The position numbers were made by a program, and so were the translations under genes. From assembly GCA_037044905.1 (NCBI GenBank), contig JBAOKB010000170.1:682001-746000 (forward strand): a stretch of 64,000 nt of DNA, given 5' to 3'. This document shows positions 20,071 through 29,742 of this stretch, piece after piece (positions within the stretch are counted from its first letter, which is position 1; each line of letters starts with the position of its first letter). Under the pieces are notes generated by a model. The model worked only from the letters and a program-made list of their open reading frames with translations. It did no database searches and had not been told where the DNA came from. Source of the stretch: Hortaea werneckii. Its lineage: Eukaryota > Ascomycota > Dothideomycetes > Mycosphaerellales > Teratosphaeriaceae.

Positions 20071-21394
20071 GATCTGGAGTGGGATAAAAGGCTGGGAAGG
20101 GGGGCTTGGAGTTGTAGGGGGTTTGAGATGAGGGTTAGTGGGGGATTGGGATGGGATTGGAGATTTCTGGTTTTTGGAGACTTTCTTTTTACATTTTTCG
20201 TGTAGAAACAGATTGGGTCCGTGTATTGAGAGGACCTTTTGATTGTGTTCTCGCTCTTAACCTTCTCCCCCATTTCTTCCTTCCTCTCCCCTTTCTCTCT
20301 CTCTCCCACTTTTTTTTTTCTTTCTTTTTCCTTTTTCGTTTGAAGAAAAGAAAGAAAAAAAAAAACACCAGAAAATGATGATGAGAGCTCCCCATTAACG
20401 CAGGGGTGATAGAATAATGGGGGTTTTGTTATAGTAGTGACTTGAATTATCAAGTGTATCATGGCCCTGCATACGTCCCCCGACAACGTCACAGATGAAT
20501 GGAATCCATTCTCTATTCGTTCCTCCTTCTCTTACGAGATATCCATTTGCAGAAAATGTGTTCCCTTTTTCGAGTTGGGATAACAGCAGTATTTTCCCCT
20601 ACTGATCTTGCAGTCCGTCTTTCCTCCTCCCTTGGAGCTAGATTCAGCAGTTATCTTTCTTTTTTTTTTTTCTTTTCCTTTTTAAAGACGAGGAAAAGCA
20701 CAATGTAAACAGGGCAGCGGAATTGAGAAAGAAAAGATGGTGAATGGTGTGAGGGATCAGACACTGTAGAGGCAGCCAAATGCCTTCTTAGGAAGTTTTG
20801 GGGGAGAGTCAAGATGATGGAGGGAATGGAAGGTGCTTCTCGTTAAAGCACTCGCTGTTGAGAGAGACGTTGGAAATGGAGAGAGAGAGGGCTCAGTGGA
20901 TATCATCAAGCTATGTGCCAGTGAAACATTGTCGATGTGGCTGGGCATCCGTCACAGGAGGGATGAGCACTTTTCTCCATCATACTATGTATGGGGTACA
21001 AATGCATAGAAGGCTGCGGGGCCCTAAGCAAACTATTTGAAATTGCCTCTATCATTCCTCATCAGTCCGCTTTCTTTATCTCTTCTGTCTTGTGACCGCT
21101 GCCGGCCCATATGATGGTCGGAATTCATCCGCAAAAGAAGATGGTCTCCGCCTTGAGACCAGCTTGTCACGCCTCTGAAACTCTTATCCTCTTTCCTCGT
21201 TATCCTGCCTTTCCCTCCTGTCCTAGAATCGCCATCTCGCCTGGTGATGTTGGGAGCAGATCCAAAGAAGGCAACAAGTCTCACGTAAGTCTCAGCTAAG
21301 CATAATTCTGCAAGATCTTTTTCTTTTCCTCATTGATTTGTAGGCCCCCTCCTCCTTTTTCCTGTCCTTCACTTCTATTTCCCTTGCCTGTACT
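20071..21394. other. intergenic region with pyrimidine and A/T runs
   Basis: Lies between convergent 3' ends of POL12 and paralogue 2. C/T-rich stretches at ~20265-20340 and ~20655-20690. Open frames are short and low-complexity. No gene is supported. Confidence 0.55.
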
Positions 21395-22362
21395 TCATTC
21401 GGAATCGCTATAGTCTGGACGTAGATCTGGCCCATGGTTACAACCCTGAGCGCATCCAAATCGACAAACATAATAATGGAGAAGAGTTCCAAAGAAATGA
21501 CTTCTCCATCTCTTCACCTCATATATGTGGCCCTTGATGTCTTCGGACCTTTCCTCAATTGGCACGTCATCCGAGTCAACGATCTGCGGTAGTTGCTCGA
21601 TTGTGTCCTCCACCCCCTTTTCTTGCTTCCGCAAAATCTCCTCCTCAACTTGTTTCAGAAGCTCTCTCAGCCGGGTAAGCTTCTCGTCAAACACCAAGTC
21701 AATCCGGCGCTTGGCCTCAGACCAATCATCCAATGGAAATTCGACAGAAGTCGGGACCCAAACATTATCATTAATGCTGTTTGGCGATTCCAGATCGAGA
21801 AGTTCCAGAGCGAAATTAAGGTTCAGTTGCAGAGAGTCTGGCCAGTCTTGACGCTCGAGTGGTACAATGCCGTGAAGTACATCCAGAGCGTCGTACGGAT
21901 TCCCGTAAGTTTGGAAACCGCGTACATGTAGACAGAGCTCCGTAACGCATGATGCATTCGAAGAGCCAATAGTGTTCATCCAGGCTTGGAACTTTTCAAG
22001 CCATGAATGTTGAGTGCTGCGTTGCGAGAAAGGCGAAAAAAAAAAAAAAAGAGAGAAATTGGACATGTGAAGAATCTGTTAATACTGTAGAACATTCGTC
22101 CGGCTTCCGCGTGGGTTTGGCGGCAAGTCATAGTGAGAGCAGTCGGATTACCGGAGGCCTGAAGTTTCAGACTAATAATGGGTTCGGTTTGCTCTTCGTC
22201 CGTTTCATCTTTGAGCCATTGCACTTCGTACGTTTTAATTTCGAGCCATTGCTCTTCGTCCGTTTCATTTTTGAGCCAGACTCCTTCTGGCACGTAGAGC
22301 GCGGATGTGTAAATCTTGTTGCGAAGTTCCGCCGACAGGCGCGCAAACGGCGACGTCTCCAT
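21395..22362 (-). CDS. 2EXR/F-box-like fungal protein, paralogue 2 (frame interrupted at a T15 run)
   Basis: The 5' part (22362 to ~22030) starts 'METSPFARLSAELRNKIYTS' and includes 'TMTCRQTHAEAGRMFYSIN', closely resembling paralogue 1. The 3' part (~22066-21395, different frame) carries 'KFQAWMNTIGSSNASCVTEL' and a long helical, acidic C-terminal part. The two frames meet at a run of fifteen T on the coding strand (near 22037-22051). Either the run carries an indel, or it is the polypyrimidine tract of a short intron: a CGCAACGCAG acceptor follows it and a weak GTATTA donor lies upstream. Without the join neither half makes a complete family member. Residues ~27-57 contain three copies of a 10-residue unit. 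Function unknown, as for the family. Confidence 0.6.
22192..22281 (-). repeat. three tandem 30-base units within paralogue 2
   Basis: Units 22192-22221, 22222-22251 and 22252-22281 share 'cttcgtccgtttcat.tttgagcca' on the + strand. They encode a diverged decapeptide repeat with the pattern 'QWLKDETDEE' on the minus strand and keep the reading frame. Confidence 0.9.
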
Positions 22363-23074
22363 GGTGGCGTTCTTCTTGCTGGATCAGATGCTGTGGGATA
22401 TGGAAAAGGGTGTTGGCAAAATGTCGAGATTAAGAGGATCAGCTGTTTCAGCGGATATGAGAGCTTCAGGTGAAGCCGATCGGGGCTTGGATTTGTCGGG
22501 TTCTGTTTGCTCCTTGGATGTCGATGGAGGTGGAGGAAGTTGTTCAGCGAGTGCCAGGCTGAAGATGAAGTAGAATATCGACTTCGCACTGAAAGTGAAT
22601 GCTTAAGATCTGAAGCAATCTGGACGCTTGGATTCGCTGCCTTCGTGTCACTTCTCGATTGTCGCTGCAAGTGGAGGAGGTTGATCGAGGGGTGTCAAGA
22701 AGAGAGAGAAGAAGATCAGCTCAGCTCACAAGAGAAAACACCAAGTGGCGGTAACTCATAATGTCAAACGCGGAAGCAGGTGGGGCGTCTGGATGGTTCC
22801 TTCCAGATTCGGAGGCCTTTCACTTTCAGATAAACGGAGCTTCAAACGGAGCTTTTCCTCGCAGATCATGTGCCGTGACATGTGCGCTGACTGAGCGGGA
22901 GCACAACAGGATGTGCGTGGGGATTACCTGGTAATGGACGGACTACAATACATGCGTAGTAGCACAGCTGAGCCTGAAACCAAGAAACTCCAGTCCACAA
23001 ACTTACAGAGGTTGAACTCTTCAGAAATCTCATTTGTCCTGTACTGTCCCAATACCAACACCACCACCTACGAT
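22363..23074. other. 5' flank of paralogue 2 and 3' flank of GCV3
   Basis: No coding signal beyond chance frames; no repeat recognised. Confidence 0.5.
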
Positions 23075-23749
23075 CTATTTATCCGAACTCTCCTCCGTGA
23101 ACTTCCTATACGCCTCAGCGTCCATAAGCCCCTGCACCTCGTCCTGACTCGTCATCTTGACCTTAGCCAACCACCCATCTCCCTCAGGCGAGCTGTTGAT
23201 CTTGCTCGGCTTCTCCTCCAGCGATGAGTTGACCTCGGTGATCACGCCGGATACTGGGGTCATGATGTCCGAGGCGGATTTGACGGATTCGACGGCCCCG
23301 ATCGCATCGCCCTTGTTCACTTCCATGTCCATTTGCGGGAGTTCCACGTAGACGACGTCGCCGAGGGCTTTGGCTGCGTAAGTCGAGATGCCGATCGTGG
23401 CTTTGAAGTCAAAGTGTTAGCTTAGCATGTTCGGTCACCCACGTGTTGTTAGAAGTAGTCCTACCGGATTCCGGGTTGGATGTGTCGATCCACTCGTGGT
23501 CCTCGGTGTATCGCTTCTCGAATGCTGGGGTCTGTCAGCTTGTGCTCTCTCCTCGTACTTGATGCACTGGCAATGTTTCATCCACATACATCTAGCGCTC
23601 GCAGTGAAGCTCCTTGCCGCCGGGGTGAATGCTGGTCGTTGAGCTCCCATGCGTTGGAATTGTGTCCGGCTGCATCTTGCCACGCTCTTTGCTGGGCCTT
23701 GCAAAGCTCTTGCGAAGGCTGCGCCTGACTGTCCAATTGCTGCGGACAT
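23075..23749 (-). CDS. GCV3: glycine cleavage system H protein, mitochondrial
   Basis: Three exons (23749-23590, 23524-23465, 23400-23075) give 181 residues. Introns of 65 and 64 bases have GTATGT...GACCCCAG and GTAGGA...TTCAAAG ends, and both split codons are restored. The N-terminal ~50 residues are Arg/Ala/Ser-rich without acidic residues, typical of a mitochondrial presequence. The mature part reads 'FEKRYTEDHEWID' across exon 2 and 'TIGISTYAAKALGDVVYVEL' at exon 3. The lipoyl-lysine lies in 'GAVESVKSASDI'. The H protein shuttles the aminomethyl group between the P, T and L proteins of glycine decarboxylase in the matrix. It is head-to-head with the bS6m gene 249 bases away. Confidence 0.93.
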
Positions 23750-23998
23750 TTTGTCTTTTCAATGCTGTAAAGTGCGAGATGTTTGGTGCAAGTGCGACAA
23801 TGCGGGCTGTAGCATGACGATGAGCTGCCCCGGCTACTGCGGGCTCAATGCTCGCCCTGACCAGCTGGACGGACCGAAGCGTGGGGGACATGGCGGGAGA
23901 GGGCCTTGGCGTCGCGCATCTCAGACTTCAGCGACTGGGGATCTCTGGATTAGGAAGGAAGAAGCAACGGATGATCCGGCGATAATACCCCCTTCATC
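23750..23998. promoter_or_regulatory. bidirectional promoter region GCV3 / bS6m
   Basis: Only 249 bases separate the two divergent start codons, both for mitochondrial proteins, so the promoters must overlap or be shared. No specific binding site is claimed. Confidence 0.6.
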
Positions 23999-24431
23999 AT
24001 GCTCTACGAGCTCATCGGCGTGGTATGATTTCGTCCCCTATCCCTCGCGCTACAACACCAGTCTCCCGTTCTAACGCCAAACCGTCCAGGTCCGCCCAAA
24101 CCGCCCCATAACCGAGATCAAAGAAATCACCCGAACTACCGGCTCCCTCGTCCTGGCCGCCGGCGGCGTCGTCCGCGGCATCACCAACTGGGGCACTTTC
24201 CTCCTCCCTAAGCCCGCCCGTAAACAAGGCGCCACCTACCACCAGGGCCACTACTTCATCTTGCGATTCGACAGCAGCGCCAAAACCCAACATGCCGTGA
24301 GGAGAACGCTGGGTCTGGATCCCCGGATGATCAGATATAGTGTCGTGAAGATGGGGAGTAAATTGGAAGAGGGCGCGTCGATTACGGGGCAGGTTCAGTG
24401 GCCTAGTCAGCGGGGTCGGTCGATGGAGTAA
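23999..24431 (+). CDS. MRP17: mitochondrial small-subunit ribosomal protein bS6m
   Basis: Two exons, 23999-24022 (eight codons, MLYELIGV) and 24090-24431, separated by a 67-base intron (GTATGA donor, CTAAC branch, GTCCAG acceptor), give 121 residues. The start 'MLYELIGVVRPN' after splicing, then 'IKEITRTTGSLVLAAGGVVR' and 'GHYFILRFDSSAKTQHAVRR', is the S6 fold (beta-alpha-beta ferredoxin-like) of the mitochondrial S6 protein, yeast Mrp17. It binds the platform of the mitoribosomal small subunit with bS18m. Confidence 0.9.
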
Positions 24432-24851
24432 GGAAGATGAGACGAGAGCTGTTGCGGATGCTGGATCGGGTTTGAGGTGCTGCTTTGGCTTCGCGCTGTA
24501 TGATGATGTTGTAAGATATTCTAGTGCATTTGGGCGGCGTTACAAAGAGGTTGATACCAATGGGTCTTGTGAGGACTCGAATGGCATTTCGGAAAGACTT
24601 ATTTCCCTTTTGAGTACCTTTCTGTTCTTGCTCGTTGAACTACCGAAAGTGACTGCGGCAATTCATCTCAGACGAGCTCAATAATTCTAACCAATGAAAC
24701 TGCCGACCCTGGCTCAGCGGACATCATCCACAGGATCTGCAGCGTCTTACACGCCCCAGACAGGAAAGTTACATCCCAGCGATCCCAACCATCTCGATCC
24801 CCCTCCTCTCTCGAAGAAACTGCTACTAAACCGCGTCTACATATCCCCAAC
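24432..24851. other. intergenic region between convergent genes
   Basis: Four hundred bases between bS6m and paralogue 3. Nothing recognised. Confidence 0.5.
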
Positions 24852-25424
24852 TTACCCCCAATCAAACCAATCCTCACGTCCAGCCATAACAAACACCGTC
24901 TCCTCCCCCAACCTTCCCGCCCCTCTCACCCGCACCGAATGCAACACCAGCCCCACCCTCCGCAGCACCCCTTCCACCTGCTCCAGCATCCCCGCCTGAA
25001 CGATCGGTATGGCAACCGCGTATGCACCTTGGAAAACTCTAACCTCATTGCCTGCTCCCCTCTGCGAAAACGCATTCTTCTCCTGCTCATACCGCGTAGG
25101 TCCCCATATCCTGTACCCTCCAACATCTATCTCGCGAAGAGCTCTACATCGTCTCGGACCCAAGAAGTCTACGAAGTTCTCCAGACGACTGGGGAAGAGC
25201 GGGTGTGAGTCGTACGGGAATGTAGGCGGTGTGATTTTGATTGTCGTGTTCCTGAGATCTAGGAGATGGGTTTCGGAGCGGATCTGGCGACAGGTTTGGA
25301 CTAAGGGGTCCTCGAGGTGGAGGTGTGATGTTGTGTCAAGGTCAATGATTTGCGTATGGAAGACGTAAGTGTAGATCTGGTTGCGGAGTTCTGGGGAGAG
25401 GTTTGCGAGGGGTGATGTTTCCAT
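24852..25424 (-). CDS. 2EXR/F-box-like fungal protein, paralogue 3
   Basis: Intronless 190-residue protein. 'METSPLANLSPELRNQIYTY' and 'PLVQTCRQIRSETHLL' match paralogues 1 and 2 at 14.0 and 22.4 kb. The body is shorter and diverged ('RLENFVDFLGPRRCRALREI'); the C-terminus is unrelated to the acidic tails of the other two. Function unknown, as for the family. Confidence 0.75.
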   Translation of the reverse strand: METSPLANLSPELRNQIYTYVFHTQIIDLDTTSHLHLEDPLVQTCRQIRSETHLLDLRNTTIKITPPTFPYDSHPLFPSRLENFVDFLGPRRCRALREIDVGGYRIWGPTRYEQEKNAFSQRGAGNEVRVFQGAYAVAIPIVQAGMLEQVEGVLRRVGLVLHSVRVRGAGRLGEETVFVMAGREDWFDWG

Positions 25425-26343
25425 AGCCGGTTTTGTTGTTTGAACTACAATTGGTGAGGTTTTGGATGTGGCAAAGAATCCTAGGCGGTGTGGGAGTATT
25501 CTAAGATGAAGCGTCGATATAGCGGCATTGCTTTCCGATGTGAAGCAAGCGCATACTTTGTCTACAACTTGCGGTGGTCAGGCTACGTGGAACCTTCAAA
25601 CCCGTAGCGGGACACATGACGCTCCTTGCATACACGTAGTGAGCTTATTCCTCCCTTACTTGCCTTCGCGAATTTGAAGGTCGTGTGATTTAGAGGATAC
25701 TTACCGTGTCGCTTATCGAACAATATATCCATAAGACAGCAAATATTCAGCTGGCCAGGCGCGGTACGAAGATTTGAAAACCATGCTCAAGAAACAGTAT
25801 GACATTTCAAGCTAGCATTCATCAATTCGCATTGTGTGAGCTATAAATGAGATCTGACATGCTCTGCTACTAGTTAAGACCTTCAATGGTATCCCCACCT
25901 CTCAAGTGAATTTCATATCTGATGACTGCTTTCTGCTTGGTCTACGTACCCCGGCTGCTCGTGGTCGTAGGTATGGTCTGTAGTACGCCGAATGTGAACG
26001 CAAGGCTTGTTATTGCTCGCCTGGAACTGCGGGCGCATTCTTAGGTGACTGATTTTAGGTTGCGACGGTCCTTTCATGGACACGTGCACAGGAGAAAGCC
26101 TCGTGTCGAGCTTTACCGTCTTTCGCGCCTGTCGAGTCATCGACACTTTAAGCTCGAGGTCGGGCGTGCAAAGTATGTCTGGCTTAATGAAGCCGAACTG
26201 GAGACAATCGTTTTCGAGAAACAGTCGGTGCTGTTAACGGGAGCGTGTAGCAGCCCTCAGAGTATCATGGCGTTGACAAAATTGCAAGAAGTGCACTTTG
26301 GCTTTAGACAGCTTTGTTGGATGCTTGGTAGCGCCATTCGATC
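25425..26343. other. intergenic region
   Basis: About 0.9 kb without convincing coding frame, repeat or RNA gene. The first part is presumably the promoter of paralogue 3. Confidence 0.5.
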
Positions 26344-26712
26344 TCATCTCAGCACCGTCTGCCTTCCTCTGGCAGCAGAAGCGCCAGCCTGCCTATCCGG
26401 CGGCCCAGCACTCATCAAGCTCTCGAGACCAAGATCCTTCCAAGCGGGCTCTCTAGCCTTCTGAGTCGCCCGTTGGATCCCAAGCGCGGCATGCTGGTCT
26501 GGGACGACATCGTCTTCCTCGTCCGGGTTGACCGGCTGGTGGCGAGGATCGACGTAAATGTCCTCGGCGGGGAGTTTGATGGATGTGAAGGACTCTAGCA
26601 AGTCGGCGTGGTCTGATGCATGCATGTGGATGTATGTGAAAGAGGAGTCGCGTGACTAGGAGCTCGGTGTCAGTACTCCCGGATATTGTTTGGTGGCGGG
26701 TCGAAGTACCAT
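26344..26712 (-). CDS. small spliced protein of unknown function (104 aa)
   Basis: Proposed two-exon gene: ATG alone at 26712-26710, a 54-base intron (26709-26656; GTACTT donor, GTACTGAC branch, GCTCCTAG acceptor), then 26655-26344. The product starts MSRDSSFTYIHMHASDHADL and continues 'LLESFTSIKLPAEDIYVDPR', an acidic 'NPDEEDDVVPDQ' patch and 'REPAWKDLGLESLM'. The sequence reads like a conserved, soluble, evenly composed protein, but I do not recognise the family. Unspliced, the frame from the same ATG is open except for the TAG of the proposed acceptor. The ATG-only exon is unusual, so an upstream exon is also possible. Confidence 0.5.
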
Positions 26713-27230
26713 GATGGAAAGATTGATGGTCAAATGATTGTTTGTGGGATTCTTTTGTTACTCTGTCTTCTCTACATGCAAGTCTGGTGCGCGGTCTTTC
26801 CTTGCGCCCCTGAACTGCAAAGTGTTTACCGACGACCGCTACGAGATGGCGACACGCAGGCAAATTGTTGTCGTTCTCAATGTCTTGCAGGTGAGCATAG
26901 ACTGGGAAGCGCCGACTGGAGCGCGACCCCGTCTGGTGCACGGGCACTGCAGCCTTGATGCCTGATCTGGTTGCATTGGCAGCGGACGATCCCGCCAGCC
27001 GGGCTTCCGAGCACTTTTGCGACATCCACATCGAAATTGAGCGCCAAGCCGAGAAGGACACCGAGCGACCAACACCCAGCGATACCACCCGTCGGCGACT
27101 AACCCCCCAAGGTACGATAGACCCCGAGTAATCCGCACCGAATCTATTTCGACGACCGAAAAGAAAGAAAAATCTAACTGAGCTGCTGCAGCTTCCTCGA
27201 AACCTTTCGAAGCCACCCACCACCGCCAAT
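26713..27230. other. divergent region upstream of uS14
   Basis: Contains the promoter and probably an intron-bearing 5' leader of uS14: GTACGATAG near 27111 and CTAACTGAGCTGCTGCAG ending at 27190 look like a 5' UTR intron. A 57-codon frame at 26958-27131 lies within it and is not claimed as a gene. Confidence 0.45.
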
Positions 27231-27549
27231 ATGTCGCACGAATCCGTCTGGTACTCGCGCCCGCGCACCTACGGCAAGGGCTCCAGGAGCTGGTACGTTT
27301 GAAGATAAGGGATATACATGAGACTGGACAGGAAGGGCCAGTTCGAGACAGGACAGACGGACTGACATGATGGATAGCCGTGTCTGCACCCACAAGGCCG
27401 GTCTGATCCGCAAGTACGGCCTGAACATCTGCCGTCAGTGCTTCCGTGAGAAGAGCACCGACATTGGCTTCGCCAAGGTACGAATCTACGCAAGAAAAAG
27501 ATTAGGGGGTCTCCAGGACAAATACTAACATTGGGAATAGCACCGGTAA
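27231..27549 (+). CDS. RPS29: 40S ribosomal protein uS14 (S29)
   Basis: Three exons, 27231-27292, 27378-27477 and 27541-27549, give the 56-residue protein expected for eukaryotic S29. Introns of 85 and 63 bases have GTACGT...GATAG and GTACGA...GAATAG ends. The protein begins 'MSHESVWYSRPRTYGKGSR' and contains the zinc-binding cysteines in 'SCRVCTHKAGLIRKYGLNIC' and 'RQCF'. The last exon encodes only His-Arg and the stop. It is a cytosolic small-subunit protein. Confidence 0.95.
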
Positions 27550-29061
27550 GCGTTTTTTCGCGCGAGGAAAGAGCGAGAGGCGAAGTGGGAAATGGGTGTA
27601 CGTGAAGATGGCATTCAGCATTACGAATCAAGCTCGTCGGGACAATAAGAGCTGCGCTATGGCGTTCTACGGCTGGCCAATACCGGATTGATGCTTGAGC
27701 TGTGAAGACGGAAAAGTAGCTTCAGTACAAAGCTGCGAATCCACGATTCTTTCTACCCGTGCATTTCCTGATATGATGTGCTATCCGTCGCGACACGATG
27801 TCCTTGGCAACGAAATGCTGCCATTTTCAGCATCCGCATCGCGACAGTGCAATCTGTTTGAATGATAGATGCGCGGGGCATTCTGGTCTTGATTTTGCTG
27901 GAGTCGATTTTGCATCTTTGGGGCACCACCCGTTCGACGTAAGACCATTCTTGTTCAGGGAGTTCCCGAAGCCATCCTGGTGTGCGACAATGAAGATCAT
28001 AGGGGCAAGCTTTCCGCTTCCGAGATGTTCCAAACTTCGTCTTCACCAGGACTCGTCGCGAGATTAGTACTTGACTTTGTAGGCAATGTTGCGCCTGGTC
28101 ACCTTCGCGTGAGTAGGCTGCGATGAATGTCCTCGCTTGTCCCACCCCTTTGCATTACTTGCAGATCCAAACAGGAGTGAAGTGCATTTCAGAGCATTTC
28201 CACTGCACGCATTCTAGTTGACCTTTTTGTTCGGTCACTGCAGTAATTCCAGACAACACAGAGACCAGATATTAGAAGCGCGTGGGATAGAGAGAATCTT
28301 GCATCATCATATGGCGGAAAACATCGTGCGCATTGGGGAAACCGTACACGTGCACTTTCGTTGATGGAAGCCGTCTTCACATACGAAAAAGCTGGGATCG
28401 TTGAATTCAGTGAATCCCAGGCTCGCACGTGCCTAAGGCTTTCCCAAGAAACATCTAGGTATCATCGCACTTTCAATCTTAATCAAAATACCCATGGGCA
28501 TGCCTGATTTTCTCATGGTTGAAACCCTGTTCGCGGCTGTCCCAATATTGATAGGAATGCCTATCCAGATGGCGTTACGAAGCCCTCAAAGCTATCGATC
28601 GTAGCTTCTCTAGACAGCTGCAAACGTAGGTCGGGATATGAGCCACTCAAGATTATGCGCAGCGATGACTTGTAGATATCAAAAGCCACCTATTTGCCTG
28701 TGGTTTTCACCATGCTTGCTTGCTATCGTACTTCAACAGATCTGGCGCTGCTCGAATGGCGATCGCGACTGGCAAGAACGGGGAGATTTACTTTACGAGT
28801 GAAGACAACATCGGAAGATACGAATAGAGACCTAGGCAGACAAACGGACTCTGATGCATCTTTCCAAATCCTCGTCAGCCTAATCGCCTTGATACATTTC
28901 AACTTCTTAGATAGCACCCCTAAGGCTTCGTCTTTGCACTCACAATCGATCGCTGGAACTTGAGCTGGGCCTGAATCTGAAGTCATCATATGGTCATCAT
29001 CAGCCATCCCATCTAGACATCAGAGTGAACATTAGACCTTCCCCCCAAAACACCGCTCCCA
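27550..29061. other. intergenic region, 1.5 kb
   Basis: Open frames of up to 130 codons occur on both strands without recognisable protein character. No repeat or RNA gene was recognised. Confidence 0.5.
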
Positions 29062-29343
29062 TGTCCGATAAGCAACGCAATTGTCTACACCGCCTCAACA
29101 GGCTCCCGATTCCTCATCGAATGCAACACGGATCACCCAGGGGGCGACTTAGAATCCGTTCAAGTGATGGGGCAGAATGCCTTTCAGACATGTATCGAGC
29201 AATTCGCTACGGCGCCAGACTGCCTACACCTCTCTCTGTCCGGAGTCGCCTGCTATATGAAGAGTTTCTTGGGAAAAGCTGTCACCGCGGATGGTGTATT
29301 GGGCGCGGGCGCCAAGGTACTCCCAAGCAACGACGTTCAGTAG
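29062..29343 (+). pseudogene. PAN/apple-like cysteine-rich domain fragment
   Basis: One frame of 93 codons ending in TAG reads like a single extracellular domain: 'CPISNAIVY', then 'FLIECNTDHPGGDLESVQVM', 'FQTCIEQFATAPDCLHLSLS' and 'GVACYMKSFLGKAV'. The spacing of Cys residues and the GGDL and CYMKS motifs resemble the PAN/apple-like modules of ascomycete secreted proteins. There is no ATG, signal peptide or full second domain in frame; a TAG stop (or splice acceptor) lies at 29031, and no convincing upstream exon was found. It is either a relic of a larger secreted protein or the last exon of an unresolved gene. Confidence 0.5.
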
Positions 29344-29742
29344 CGAATGATTTCAAGTGTCGATGCAAATGATTTCAGCACGACGTTCGTGAGTGTCGCA
29401 GACAGAGAGAGGGTTTGGAAAGAGGGTGGATGGAGGAAGAAAAGTGGTGCGATAAACTAACAACCAAGGAGGAAAAAAGAGAAAAAAAGAAGAAATAGGA
29501 AACAGAAACAAAAATCAGAATAAAATGGCAACTCTTCATGATCGCCAAGACGAAGAGGGAGAAGAATTCATATCATTTTTTTCTTCCAGATGCACAAGGA
29601 AGCGGGAACCCCGTTAACACCACGCTAAATAAGCAGACCCAAAAGCCCCAATTCATTCCCTTTCCCATCCTTGACTTTTTTTCCTCGTGGTATAGCAAAA
29701 ATACAAGTACAAACCCCCCCAAAGGCCATTCCCTCCCCTTCC
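29344..29742. other. purine-rich then pyrimidine-rich 3' flank of the rhomboid gene
   Basis: A/G-rich at ~29400-29530 with poly-A-like stretches; no gene seen. Confidence 0.5.

Noticed and set aside
26958..27131. A 57-codon frame on the + strand upstream of uS14
   Set aside because: It lies in the likely leader/promoter of uS14, has no recognisable motif and no splice support; probably a chance or upstream frame.
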